Translations under genes and position numbers: made by a program
The notes under the pieces: model-generated
What the model was told of the DNA's origin: nothing
Databases searched by the model: none
Seen by the model: the letters and a program-made list of their open reading frames with translations, nothing else
NCBI RefSeq assembly: GCF_007829875.1
Contig: NZ_VIWV01000001.1
Coordinates: 6,508,501-6,572,500, forward strand
Reading direction: 5' to 3'
DNA: 64,000 nucleotides
Origin: Streptomyces capillispiralis
Lineage (GTDB): Bacteria; Actinomycetota; Actinomycetes; Streptomycetales; Streptomycetaceae
Shown: in pieces, positions 51,071 through 59,139 of the stretch
Numbering within the stretch: the stretch's first letter is position 1
How the letters are laid out: each line of letters begins with the position of its first letter

Positions 51071-52272
51071 ACAACCAGGAACTGACCGCCCGGTGGCAGG
51101 GCGCGCTCATGAACAACTACGGCACCCCCCGGCTGCCCCTGGTGCGCGGCGAGGGCGTCAAGGTGTGGGACGCCGAGGGCCGGGAGTACCTCGACTTCGT
51201 CGGCGGCATCGCCACCAACGCGCTCGGGCACGCCCACCCGGCGATCGTGGAGGCGGTCGGCCGGCAGATCGCCTCCCTCGGCCACATCTCCAACTTCTTC
51301 ATGGCCGAGCCGACCGTCGCCCTCGCCGAACGGCTCCTCCAGCTCTTCGGCCGGGACGGCAGGGTCTTCTTCTGCAACTCCGGCGCGGAGGCCAACGAGG
51401 CGGCGTTCAAGATCGGCCGGCTGACCGGCCGGACGCACGTCGTCGCCACCGAGGGCGGCTTCCACGGCCGCACCATGGGCGCCCTCGCGATGACCGGCCA
51501 GCCCGGCAAGCGGGAGCCCTTCGCCCCGCTGCCCGGAGACATCACGCACGTGCCCTACGGCGACGCGCAGGCCCTGGCCGCCGCGGTGACGCAGGACACG
51601 GCCCTGGTGATCATCGAGCCGGTCCAGGGCGAGAACGGCGTCGTGGTCCCGCCCGCCGGATACCTGAAGGCGGCGCGGGCGATCACCGCCGCGACGGGGG
51701 CGCTGCTCGTCCTCGACGAGGTGCAGACCGGCATCGGCCGGACCGGCTCCTGGTTCGAGTACCAGGCCCACGAGGGCGTCCTGCCCGACGTCGTCACCCT
51801 CGCCAAGCAGCTGGGCGGCGGACTCCCGCTCGGCGCCACCGTCGCCTTCGGGCGCGCCGCCGACCTGCTCCGGCCGGGCCACCACGGCACGACCTTCGGC
51901 GGCAACCCGGTCGCCTGCGCCGCCGGACTCGCCGTCCTCGACACCATCGCCGACGAGGGCCTGCTGGAGAACGTCAAGCGGCAGAGCGAGAAACTGCGGG
52001 ACGGGATCGAAGCGCTCGGCCACGCCTTGATCGACCATGTCCGGGGCGCGGGCCTCCTCCTGGGTATCGTGCTCACCGAGCCGCTCGCGCCCCAGGCGCA
52101 ACAGGCGGCCCAGGACGCCGGATTCCTCGTGAACGCGCCCGCCCCCGATGTCGTACGGCTCATGCCGCCGCTGAACCTCGGGGACGACGCGGTGGACGCC
52201 TTCCTCGGGGCGCTGCCCGGCATCCTGGACCAGGCCGGTACGGCGGGCGGGGAAGGACGATCCGGAGAATGA
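51067..52272 (+). CDS. argD: Acetylornithine aminotransferase
   Basis: A 401-residue fold-type I PLP aminotransferase converting N-acetylglutamate semialdehyde to N-acetylornithine. Landmarks: VFFCNSGAEANEAAFK, GGFHGRTMGALA, LVLDEVQTGIGRTG with the PLP Asp, the PLP lysine in TLAKQLGGGLPLGA, and HGTTFGGNPVACAAG. GTG at 51067 overlaps argB by 4 bp. It ends 7 bp before argR, so the operon continues into the repressor. Confidence 0.98.
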   Translation: MNNQELTARWQGALMNNYGTPRLPLVRGEGVKVWDAEGREYLDFVGGIATNALGHAHPAIVEAVGRQIASLGHISNFFMAEPTVALAERLLQLFGRDGRVFFCNSGAEANEAAFKIGRLTGRTHVVATEGGFHGRTMGALAMTGQPGKREPFAPLPGDITHVPYGDAQALAAAVTQDTALVIIEPVQGENGVVVPPAGYLKAARAITAATGALLVLDEVQTGIGRTGSWFEYQAHEGVLPDVVTLAKQLGGGLPLGATVAFGRAADLLRPGHHGTTFGGNPVACAAGLAVLDTIADEGLLENVKRQSEKLRDGIEALGHALIDHVRGAGLLLGIVLTEPLAPQAQQAAQDAGFLVNAPAPDVVRLMPPLNLGDDAVDAFLGALPGILDQAGTAGGEGRSGE

Positions 52273-52279
52273 GACGACG

Positions 52280-52819
52280 ATGAGCCAGGAGCAGGACCAG
52301 GGCCAGCACGGCGGGCCCGCCGTGCCGCAGACGCGCACCGCACGCCACCGCCGGATCGTGGACATCCTCAACCGGGAGCCGGTGCGCTCGCAGAGCCAGC
52401 TGGCGAAGCTGCTCGCCGACGACGGGCTGAGCGTCACCCAGGCGACGCTCTCCCGCGACCTGGACGAGCTGAACGCGGTGAAGATCCGCAACACCGACGG
52501 CGACCTCATCTACGCGGTGCCGAGCGAGGGGGGTTTCCGCACCCCCCGCGCGCCGCTGGGCGGGTCCGCCAAGGAGGAGCGGATGCGGCGGCTCTCCCAG
52601 GAACTGCTGATCTCCGCGGAGGCCTCGGCCAACCTGGTCGTCCTGCGTACCCCGCCCGGCGCGGCCCAGTTCCTCGCCTCGGCCATCGACCAGGCGGAAC
52701 TGCACGACATCCTGGGCACCATCGCCGGCGACGACACGCTGCTGCTGATCAGCAGGGCGCCGACGGGGGGCCAGGCCCTGGCCGACCACCTGCTGCGCCT
52801 GGCCCAGAACGGACACTGA
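52280..52819 (+). CDS. argR: Arginine repressor
   Basis: A 179-residue ArgR. The N-terminal winged helix (RTARHRRIVDILNREPVRSQSQLAKLLADDG, SVTQATLSRDLDEL, in parts) binds ARG boxes. The C-terminal hexamerisation domain contains VLRTPPGAAQFLASAIDQAE and GTIAGDDTLLLI with the Asp pair that contacts arginine. It has a ~20-residue N-terminal extension rich in Gln and Gly, common in Streptomyces. ATG at 52280. It is the last gene of the argC operon, so it is under its own control through the argC promoter. Confidence 0.97.
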   Translation: MSQEQDQGQHGGPAVPQTRTARHRRIVDILNREPVRSQSQLAKLLADDGLSVTQATLSRDLDELNAVKIRNTDGDLIYAVPSEGGFRTPRAPLGGSAKEERMRRLSQELLISAEASANLVVLRTPPGAAQFLASAIDQAELHDILGTIAGDDTLLLISRAPTGGQALADHLLRLAQNGH

Positions 52820-52925
52820 GGCGAGCGGCCGCGGCGGGCGGTTGGGAGCGTTGTTCCCGGCGCCCCTGAGGAAGCCGCGGCACCGCCCGCGGTCGGTGGA
52901 CCTACCGCCCCGCGGCCGAGTTCCC

Positions 52926-53726
52926 TCAGCCCAGGCGGGCGGCCAGCCCCCCGGTGCACCGCACCTCGTCGCCCGCCGTGATCAGCAGGCCCTCGACGTC
53001 CGGCAGCGACTCCAGCCACCGCAGCCCGTCCCGCGACCCCATCGCGAATGCCGCCGTCGCCCAGCAGTCCGCCCAGGTGAGCCGCGGCGCGACCACCGTC
53101 ACGGCGACCAGGTCGGTCACCGCGGACCGCCCCGTACGGGGGTCGACGATGTGATCCCCCCGCTCGGCGGTGCCGGACGTCGCCACCGCGAGTTCGGCCG
53201 CACCGGCCGCCGAGACGACCGCCGCCAGCCCCCCGGGCCGCAGCGGGTCCGACACGCCGACCCGCCAGGGCCGGTCCGCCTCCGGCGCGCCCAGCAGCTG
53301 GACGTCGCCGCCGCCGTTGACGCTCACGCCCGTCGCACCGGCCGCGGCGAGCCGCAGCGCCGCCCGCTCGGCGGCCCAGCCCTTGACGATCCCGGTCGGG
53401 TCGAGCCGGCCCCGGTAGCGGGGGCTGAACCAGCCCCCGCTCACCCGTTCCGCCTCCGCGGCCAGCTCCAGCACCTCGGCGACCTCGGGATCGCACTCCC
53501 CGACGGTCAGCTCGCCGCGCGCCAGCCGGGAGACCTGGCTGTCCTCGCGGTACGTGCTGAACACCTCGTCGACCCGGTGCAGCCAGGCGACCGCCTCGTC
53601 CACCGCCGCGCGCACCGCTGCGGGGGCCCCGCCGCGGACGTCGAGGGAGAAGACGGTCCCCATCGTCTCCTCCGCACGACGCACCGCGGCGGGAGTCCCG
53701 GCGGGTTCCGCCACCGTGTCAGCCAC
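52926..53726 (-). CDS. apbE: FAD:protein FMN transferase (ApbE)
   Basis: A 266-residue flavin transferase that links FMN through a phosphoester bond to Thr or Ser of target proteins. Motifs: ETMGTVFSLDV, the FAD-binding DPTGIVKGWAAERA and VNGGGDVQL segments, and HIVDPRTGRSAVT with the Mg-binding region. It starts at GTG 53726, overlapping the upstream FMN-binding protein gene by 8 bp, and that protein is its obvious substrate. No signal peptide or lipobox is visible, so modification may occur before export or the start may lie further upstream. Third gene of the redox operon. Confidence 0.93.
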   Translation of the reverse strand: MADTVAEPAGTPAAVRRAEETMGTVFSLDVRGGAPAAVRAAVDEAVAWLHRVDEVFSTYREDSQVSRLARGELTVGECDPEVAEVLELAAEAERVSGGWFSPRYRGRLDPTGIVKGWAAERAALRLAAAGATGVSVNGGGDVQLLGAPEADRPWRVGVSDPLRPGGLAAVVSAAGAAELAVATSGTAERGDHIVDPRTGRSAVTDLVAVTVVAPRLTWADCWATAAFAMGSRDGLRWLESLPDVEGLLITAGDEVRCTGGLAARLG

Positions 53727-54513
53727 CCGCCTTGTCGAGCGCCGACTGCAGCGACTGCTGGTACCCGGCGCTGGTGTAGGTGGCCCCCGACACCGCGTCG
53801 ATCTCCGCGCTGCCGGCCGCCACCGCCGCCTCGTTGAGCCTCGGTACGGCGTCGGAGGTGATCCGGTCGCTCTGCCCGCCCCGCGGTGCCCGCACCGCCT
53901 CGGCCCCGGTGACCTTCCCGCCGCTGACGGTGATCCGGACCTGCACCGGCCCGTACTGCGTCTGTGCCGCGTCCCCGGTGACGGTCCGCGCCTGCGCGTT
54001 CCCGGCGTTCCCGCCGCCCCCGGACCCGGACCCGCCCCCGGACCCGGAGGGCTCGGAGGAGCCCGCGGCCCGCGCCTTGTCGAGCGCCGACTGCAGCGAC
54101 TGCTGGTACCCGGCGCTGGTGTAGGTCGCCCCCGACACCGCGTCGATGTCCGCCCCCTGGGCGGTGACGGCCGCCTGGTTGAGCCGGGGCACGGCGTTGG
54201 AGGTGACCTGGTCGCTCTGGCCGCCCTTCGGCGCCTGGACGGCCTCCGCCTTGGTGATCCTTCCGCCGCTCACCGTCAGCCGGACCTGTACCGCGCCGTA
54301 CTGGGTGCGGGCCGCGTCCCCGGTGACCGTGCCGTCACCGATGGCCCGGGTGCCGCCCTGCGGCGACTGGGCTGCCGCGGGCGGTGCGGTGCCGCCCGCC
54401 GCGGCGGCCGGGCCCGGGTCGGACGCCGGCTTGAGCGACAGCAGCAGCACGATGCCGGAGACGGTGGCGGCGGTCGCGAGGACGGCACGCCGGACGGGGT
54501 GGGACTTCCTCAT
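53719..54513 (-). CDS. Membrane-anchored protein with two FMN-binding domains
   Basis: A 264-residue protein. An N-terminal signal anchor (RRAVLATAATVSGIVLLLSL) is followed by two FMN_bind (RnfG/NqrC-like) domains at ~60-150 and ~175-264, joined by a Gly/Ser linker. Each carries the flavinylation motif SGATYTSAGY, whose Thr would be modified by ApbE. The two motif regions are nearly identical at DNA level. It should sit outside the membrane and carry two FMN groups. It is encoded between the ferric-reductase-like protein and ApbE. Role as an extracytoplasmic electron carrier is inferred. Confidence 0.92.
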   Translation of the reverse strand: MRKSHPVRRAVLATAATVSGIVLLLSLKPASDPGPAAAAGGTAPPAAAQSPQGGTRAIGDGTVTGDAARTQYGAVQVRLTVSGGRITKAEAVQAPKGGQSDQVTSNAVPRLNQAAVTAQGADIDAVSGATYTSAGYQQSLQSALDKARAAGSSEPSGSGGGSGSGGGGNAGNAQARTVTGDAAQTQYGPVQVRITVSGGKVTGAEAVRAPRGGQSDRITSDAVPRLNEAAVAAGSAEIDAVSGATYTSAGYQQSLQSALDKAGG

Positions 54514-54552
54514 CGCTTCTCAAGCTCCTGATGGGTGTGGACGGCCCGTCGC

Positions 54553-55935
54553 TCACATCTCGAACGACTCGTGGTGGATACGGCGGGCGGGGACCCCGGC
54601 GCCGCGCAGTGCCTGGTACACCGTCTGCGCGAACCCGGGGGGCCCGCACAGGAAGACGTCGTGGCGGTCGACGTCCGGGATCTTCCGCTGGAGGCTCTCC
54701 GCGGAGATGTCGGGCCGCTCGCCGTCGGGGCTGTTCACCGCGTACATCAGCCGCGCGCCGCGCTCCTCGGCGATCCCGGCCAGCTCGCCCCACAGCGCCA
54801 GGTCCTGGGTGCTGTTGGCGCGGTAGAGCAGGGTGATGTCGCCGGCGGCGCCGGGCAGCGTCTCGAACAGCGCCCGCATCGGGGTGATGCCGACCCCGCC
54901 CGCCACCAGCAGCACCTTGCCGCGGCTGCGGCGCTGCGCGGTCAGCGCCCCGTACGGGCCCTCCGCCCACACCTTCGTGCCGGGCTCCAGTTCGCGCAGC
55001 CGGGAGCTGTGGTCGCCGATCGCCTTCACCGTGATCCGCAGCATGTCCGGGCGGGGTGCCGCCGACAGCGAGTACGGGTGGGAGCTGAACCGCATCCCGG
55101 GCGCCAGGAACCGCCAGCGGAAGAACTGCCCGGCCTCCGCGCCCATCCGGTGCAGCCGGCGCCCGCCGATCAGCACGGACACGATCCCCGGTGTCTCCTC
55201 GACGACCGCCTCCACCCGCATCCGGTGCCGCAGGTTCAGCCGGACGGGGGTGATGATCCGGTACCACAGGACCAGCGCGGTCACGGTGCCGTACAGCCCG
55301 TACCAGAAGGTCTTCGCGGCCGGTTCGACGGCGAACTCGTTGCCGGTGGTGATCTGGTGCCAGAACGTCAGATAGACCGCCGCGTACGTCAGCAGGTGCA
55401 CGTGGTACCAGCCGTCGTACGGCAGCCGGCGCCGGATCCCGCCGACGGAGAGCAACGCGATCAGGAACAGCAGGCCGGTGCCGACGGCGGCCTTGCCCAT
55501 GTCCGGCAGGGTGGTGACGGAGGTGACGGTCTGCTGCACGATGCCGCCGAGGCTCCGCCCCGCCTGGCGGGCGTAGCCCCACATGATCAGGAAGACGTGG
55601 GCGAGCACCAGGCTGACGGTGTAGCGGCCGCTCATCGCGTGCCAGCGGGCGACCCGGTCCGAGCCCACCCGGCGCTCCAGCGCGGGCACCCGCGCCATCT
55701 GGAGCACCACCAGGGCCATCAGGTAACCGGCGAGCAGGCCCGTGATCCGCCCGGCGGCGACGATCCTCCCGGTGGTGTCGGCGATGGACGGGGTGCTGCT
55801 CCACCACAGCCAGAGCACGGCCGCCGCGCCCGCCGCCACGGCGAGCAGCAGCGGGACGGCGGGGGAGCGGCGGGGACGGATGCGGCGCATCGTCTGGCGG
55901 CGGGCGGCACGGCCGCCGGCGAGCGTGGTGGTCAC
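54553..55935 (-). CDS. Ferric-reductase-like transmembrane flavohaem oxidoreductase
   Basis: A 460-residue membrane protein. Five to six helices (~25-240) form a ferric-reductase-like cytochrome b domain with paired histidines (RWHAMSGRY, LAHVFL, YHVHLL, FWHQ). The cytoplasmic part (~245-460) has an FAD motif HPYSLS, an NAD(P)-binding GGVGITPMR and the end motif FLCGPPGF. It should carry electrons from NAD(P)H across the membrane to the flavinylated partner encoded 39 bp downstream. GTG at 55935 follows GGAGG closely. First gene of the operon. Final acceptor unknown. Confidence 0.92.
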   Translation of the reverse strand: MTTTLAGGRAARRQTMRRIRPRRSPAVPLLLAVAAGAAAVLWLWWSSTPSIADTTGRIVAAGRITGLLAGYLMALVVLQMARVPALERRVGSDRVARWHAMSGRYTVSLVLAHVFLIMWGYARQAGRSLGGIVQQTVTSVTTLPDMGKAAVGTGLLFLIALLSVGGIRRRLPYDGWYHVHLLTYAAVYLTFWHQITTGNEFAVEPAAKTFWYGLYGTVTALVLWYRIITPVRLNLRHRMRVEAVVEETPGIVSVLIGGRRLHRMGAEAGQFFRWRFLAPGMRFSSHPYSLSAAPRPDMLRITVKAIGDHSSRLRELEPGTKVWAEGPYGALTAQRRSRGKVLLVAGGVGITPMRALFETLPGAAGDITLLYRANSTQDLALWGELAGIAEERGARLMYAVNSPDGERPDISAESLQRKIPDVDRHDVFLCGPPGFAQTVYQALRGAGVPARRIHHESFEM

Positions 55936-56042
55936 GGTTCCTCCGTGGGGACTTGACCCTTGGCCCACAGATACGTGCCGTCACGCGGGAGTGTTCAGCG
56001 CGGCCGCCGGCCGACGAGGACGGCGGCGCCCGGGTGCGGGGC

Positions 56043-56630
56043 TCAGAGCGTGGACGGGGGCAGCGGCAGCGGCAGCCCGGGCAGTCCGTCCAGGCTGGTG
56101 GCGATGTGCTCCTTCTTGGTGAAGTACGCGTCGAGCGAGGCGTCGTCCTCCCGCGCGAACCGCTTCTCGTGCAGGTCCCGCTCGCTCTCGTACGCCATGA
56201 AGGGGACCGCGTAGCCGCAGGTGTCCCGGATCAGTTCGGCCGTCACGACGATGACGGCGCGCAGGCCGTGGGCGCCGGGGTCGATGCCGGGGAAGCGGGC
56301 GAGCAGCTCGCCGAAGCGCGGGTCGTCCCGGAAGACCGGCTCGCCGCGGCCGTGCACGCGCACGATGTTCGGCGGGCCCTGGAAGGCGCACCACATCAGG
56401 GTGATGCGGCCGTTCTCCCGCAGATGGGCGATGGTCTCGGCGTTGGAGCCGGCGAAGTCGAGGTAGGCGACGGTGAGTTCGTCGAGGACCGCGAAGGAGC
56501 CCTTGAGCCCCTTGGGCGAGAGGTTGACCGTGCCGTCGGCGGACAGGGGGGCGGTGGCGGTGAAGAAGACGGGCTGTTCCTCGATGAAGGTGCGGAGGCG
56601 GCCGTCTATGCGCGCATAGGTCTTTCCCAT
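56043..56630 (-). CDS. Pyridoxamine 5'-phosphate oxidase family protein
   Basis: A 195-residue split-barrel flavoprotein (FFTATAPLSADGTVNLSPKG, LTVAYLDFAGSNAETIAHLRENGRI, PNIVRVHGRGEPV, in parts). The group acts on diverse substrates with FMN or F420, and is too distant from PdxH to be assigned to vitamin B6 synthesis. ATG at 56630 has no Shine-Dalgarno. A GATAAT box 8 nt upstream suggests a leaderless transcript. It lies 107 bp before the start of the ferric-reductase-like gene in the same direction, but probably has its own promoter. Confidence 0.87.
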   Translation of the reverse strand: MGKTYARIDGRLRTFIEEQPVFFTATAPLSADGTVNLSPKGLKGSFAVLDELTVAYLDFAGSNAETIAHLRENGRITLMWCAFQGPPNIVRVHGRGEPVFRDDPRFGELLARFPGIDPGAHGLRAVIVVTAELIRDTCGYAVPFMAYESERDLHEKRFAREDDASLDAYFTKKEHIATSLDGLPGLPLPLPPSTL

Positions 56631-56638
56631 GTCCAGCG

Positions 56639-56668
56639 ATTATCGACGCAGATCTTTCGTTTGTCTAA
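56639..56668 (-). promoter_or_regulatory. Promoter of the PPOx-family gene
   Basis: On the reverse strand, -35 TTAGAC (56668-56663) and -10 GATAAT (56644-56639) have an 18-bp spacer. The -10 lies 8 nt from the ATG, so transcription probably starts at or next to the start codon. Confidence 0.6.
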
Positions 56669-56743
56669 GGAATTGAGGGTGGGAGGAGAAACCGTGGCCG
56701 CCCCGGCCGGCGCTCATACGGGGCGGCCACGGCGCCTGTCACC

Positions 56744-57619
56744 TCACTTGGTGAGGGTGCAGGCGGTCAGGGAGTCCAGGCCGGCGGGGCGTTCGGCGGT
56801 GCGGCCGATGGCGGTGGCGATGCGGTTGACGGTGGCGACGCGCTTGTCCTCCAGGGGGCCGAGGACGGCGTTCCGGACGAAGTCGGGTCCGCCCTGGCCG
56901 ACGGTGTCGACGAGTCGTTTGTTCGCTTCGTCGATCTGGGTGGTGAGCAGGGTGAGGTTGCGGTCGACCTCGGCCTGCGCGGAGGCGGGTATCGCGGGCA
57001 GCCGGGAGGCGACGTCGGGGCAGGAGACCGTCCCGGCTCCCGCGCCCCCGCTCTGACCGCTGTCCTCCCCGCTGTCCTCGCCGGTCTCGCCGCCGCTGTC
57101 CTCGGCGGTCTCCTCGGCGGGCGGGGGCGTGGCCGCCTCGCCGCCGGCGTCGTCCTGGTCCGCCGCGCCGTCCCCGTCGAGCGAGCACGGGGCGAGGGAG
57201 TCCAGGCCGGCGGGGCGTTCGGCGGTGCGGCCGATGGCGGTGGCGATGCGGTTGACGGTGGCGACGCGCTTGTCCTCCAGGGGGCCGAGGACGGCGTTCC
57301 GGACGAAGTCGGGTCCGCCCTGGCCGGCGGTGTCGACGAGTCGATTGTTCGCTTCGTCGATCTGGGTGGCGAGCAGGGTGAGGTTGCGGTCGACCTCGGC
57401 CTGCGCGGAGGCGGGTATCGCGGGCAGCCGGGAGGCGACGTCGGGGCAGGAGACCGTCCCCGGGTCCGACAGCGTCCGGGCCTCCGTGCCGTCGCCGTCC
57501 CCGGACGGCTCACCGGCGAGGGCGGAACCGGCGATCACCGCGCCGGACAGTGCCAGCGCGGCGGCGCCGCCGACCAGGCCGACACGGCGCTTGCTGTACT
57601 TCGGAAGAGCCCTGGACAT
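56744..57619 (-). CDS. Secreted protein with near-identical tandem domain duplication, unknown function
   Basis: A 291-residue protein. Residues ~1-36 are a signal peptide (RRVGLVGGAAALALSGAVIAG, cleavage near ALAG). Two copies of a ~90-residue helical domain follow (VSCPDVASRLPAIPASAQAE ... NRIATAIGRTAERPAGLDSL), separated by an acidic Glu/Asp/Gly/Ser linker of ~50 residues. Each copy has one Cys near its start (SCPDV) and one at its end, suggesting a disulfide. The copies differ at three codons in the core. I do not recognise the domain. It stands alone, reading away from argG across a shared 227-bp region. Surface or secreted location is inferred. Confidence 0.82.
   Translation of the reverse strand: MSRALPKYSKRRVGLVGGAAALALSGAVIAGSALAGEPSGDGDGTEARTLSDPGTVSCPDVASRLPAIPASAQAEVDRNLTLLATQIDEANNRLVDTAGQGGPDFVRNAVLGPLEDKRVATVNRIATAIGRTAERPAGLDSLAPCSLDGDGAADQDDAGGEAATPPPAEETAEDSGGETGEDSGEDSGQSGGAGAGTVSCPDVASRLPAIPASAQAEVDRNLTLLTTQIDEANKRLVDTVGQGGPDFVRNAVLGPLEDKRVATVNRIATAIGRTAERPAGLDSLTACTLTK
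56769..57460 (-). repeat. 266-bp direct repeat within one gene (3 mismatches)
   Basis: 56769-57034 and 57195-57460 are identical except at three positions (offset 426 bp). By eye the differences are in the block around 56900-56943. All three change the amino acid (Ala/Val, Asn/Lys, Ala/Thr), and no silent difference is seen. This indicates very recent duplication or ongoing gene conversion. Confidence 0.95.
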
Positions 57620-57781
57620 GCGGATGCCTCACTCGGGGTCGGGGGTGCGGTCGTGTCTCGGTGGACCGGCGCGGCGCCTGCGTCCGGTTCGGCGAGGAGT
57701 ACGGGAAAGCGGTTGCGCCCGTTCACGTCCATCCGGATCCGGCCGCCGCATGGCCGGATCCATGACCCTCACGAGGGCAGA

Positions 57782-57819
57782 TTGACGAATCATGCGGACT
57801 CCTGCATACTCATGCATGT
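57782..57819 (+). promoter_or_regulatory. argG promoter overlapped by ARG boxes
   Basis: -35 TTGACG (57782-57787) and -10 CATACT (57805-57810) with a 17-bp spacer. The ARG-box-like CTGCATACTCATGCATGT (57802-57819) covers the -10, and a second weaker element (CATGCGGACTCCTGCAT, 57791-57807) lies in the spacer. The arrangement mirrors the argC promoter. Confidence 0.75.
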
Positions 57820-57846
57820 CAGCGAATGCACTGTGAGGAGAAACCC

Positions 57847-59040
57847 GTGACCGAGCGCGTCGTACTCGCCTACTCAGGCGGTCTGGACACCTCCGTCGCC
57901 ATCGGCTGGATCGCCGAGGAGACGGGCGCCGAGGTCATCGCCGTTGCGGTCGACGTCGGCCAGGGCGGCGAGGACCTGGACGTCATCCGCAAGCGCGCCA
58001 TCGCCTGCGGTGCCGTCGAGGCCGAGGTCGCGGACGCCAAGGACGAGTTCGCCGAGGAGTACTGCCTCCCGGCGATCAAGGCCAACGCCCTCTACATGGA
58101 CCGCTACCCGCTGGTCTCCGCCCTGTCCCGGCCGACGATCGTCAAGCACCTCGTCGCCGCCGCGCAGAAGCACGGCGCCACCACCGTCGCCCACGGCTGC
58201 ACCGGCAAGGGCAACGACCAGGTCCGCTTCGAGGCCGGCATCGTCGCCCTCGCCCCCGACCTGAAATGCATCGCCCCGGTCCGCGACTACGCCATGACCC
58301 GCGACAAGGCCATCGCCTTCTGCGAGGCCAAGGGCCTGCCGATCGCCACCACCAAGAAGTCCCCGTACTCCATCGACCAGAACGTCTTCGGCCGCGCCAT
58401 CGAGACCGGCTTCCTCGAGGACATCTGGAACGCGCCGATCGAGGACATCTACGAGTACACCCAGAACCCGGCCGCGGCCCGCGAGCCCGACGAGGTGATC
58501 ATCTCCTTCAAGGAGGGCGTCCCCGTCGCCATCGACGGCAGGCCCGTCACCGTGCTCCAGGCCATCCAGCAGCTCAACGAGCGCGCCGGCGCCCAGGGCA
58601 TCGGCCGGATCGACATGGTCGAGGACCGCCTCGTCGGCATCAAGTCCCGCGAGGTCTACGAGGCCCCCGGCGCGATCGCCCTGATCACCGCCCACCAGGA
58701 GCTGGAGAACGTCACGGTCGAGCGTGAACTCGCCCGCTACAAGCGGGGCGTCGAGCAGCGCTGGAGCGAGCTGGTCTACGACGGCCAGTGGTTCTCCCCG
58801 CTCAAGCGCGCCCTGGACGGCTTCGTCGACGAGGCCAACCAGCACGTCACCGGCGACATCCGGATGACCCTGCACGGCGGCCGCGCCGTCGTCACCGGCC
58901 GGCGCTCGGAGTCGTCGCTGTACGACTTCAACCTGGCCACCTACGACACCGGCGACACCTTCGACCAGGCCGCCGCCAAGGGCTTCATCGACATCTACAG
59001 CCTGTCGTCGAAGATCGCCGCCAAGCGCGACCTCGCGTAA
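57847..59040 (+). CDS. argG: Argininosuccinate synthase
   Basis: A 397-residue type I enzyme joining citrulline and aspartate with ATP. The PP-motif is VLAYSGGLDTSV at the N-terminus. Further landmarks: HGCTGKGNDQVRFE, TKKSPYSIDQNVFGRAIE and the C-terminal SLYDFNLATYDTGD. GTG at 57847 follows GAGGAG with a spacing of 6 nt; an ATG 21 bp upstream lies within the leader and is unlikely. ARG boxes cover its promoter. argH follows after 99 bp that include a strong hairpin. In S. coelicolor, as I recall, argG lies elsewhere, so this linkage is a variable trait. Confidence 0.98.
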   Translation: MTERVVLAYSGGLDTSVAIGWIAEETGAEVIAVAVDVGQGGEDLDVIRKRAIACGAVEAEVADAKDEFAEEYCLPAIKANALYMDRYPLVSALSRPTIVKHLVAAAQKHGATTVAHGCTGKGNDQVRFEAGIVALAPDLKCIAPVRDYAMTRDKAIAFCEAKGLPIATTKKSPYSIDQNVFGRAIETGFLEDIWNAPIEDIYEYTQNPAAAREPDEVIISFKEGVPVAIDGRPVTVLQAIQQLNERAGAQGIGRIDMVEDRLVGIKSREVYEAPGAIALITAHQELENVTVERELARYKRGVEQRWSELVYDGQWFSPLKRALDGFVDEANQHVTGDIRMTLHGGRAVVTGRRSESSLYDFNLATYDTGDTFDQAAAKGFIDIYSLSSKIAAKRDLA

Positions 59041-59075
59041 CCGGCCGGCCGGCCCTCACACGCACTAGCCTGACA

Positions 59076-59107
59076 GCCGCCTCCCCACCCGACCGTGGGG
59101 AGGCGGC
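59076..59107 (+). terminator. 13-bp hairpin between argG and argH
   Basis: GCCGCCTCCCCAC (59076-59088) and GTGGGGAGGCGGC (59095-59107) form a perfect stem with a 6-nt loop, 33 bp before the argH start. It may terminate or attenuate argG transcription so that argH is expressed less, or act as a processing site. Confidence 0.75.
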
Positions 59108-59139
59108 GGCACATCCGGAACCTTCGAGGAGCAACGCAA

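Noticed and set aside
56043..56630. PdxH, vitamin B6 synthesis
   Set aside because: The split-barrel fold matches, but PdxH substrate-binding motifs are absent, so only the broad family is called.
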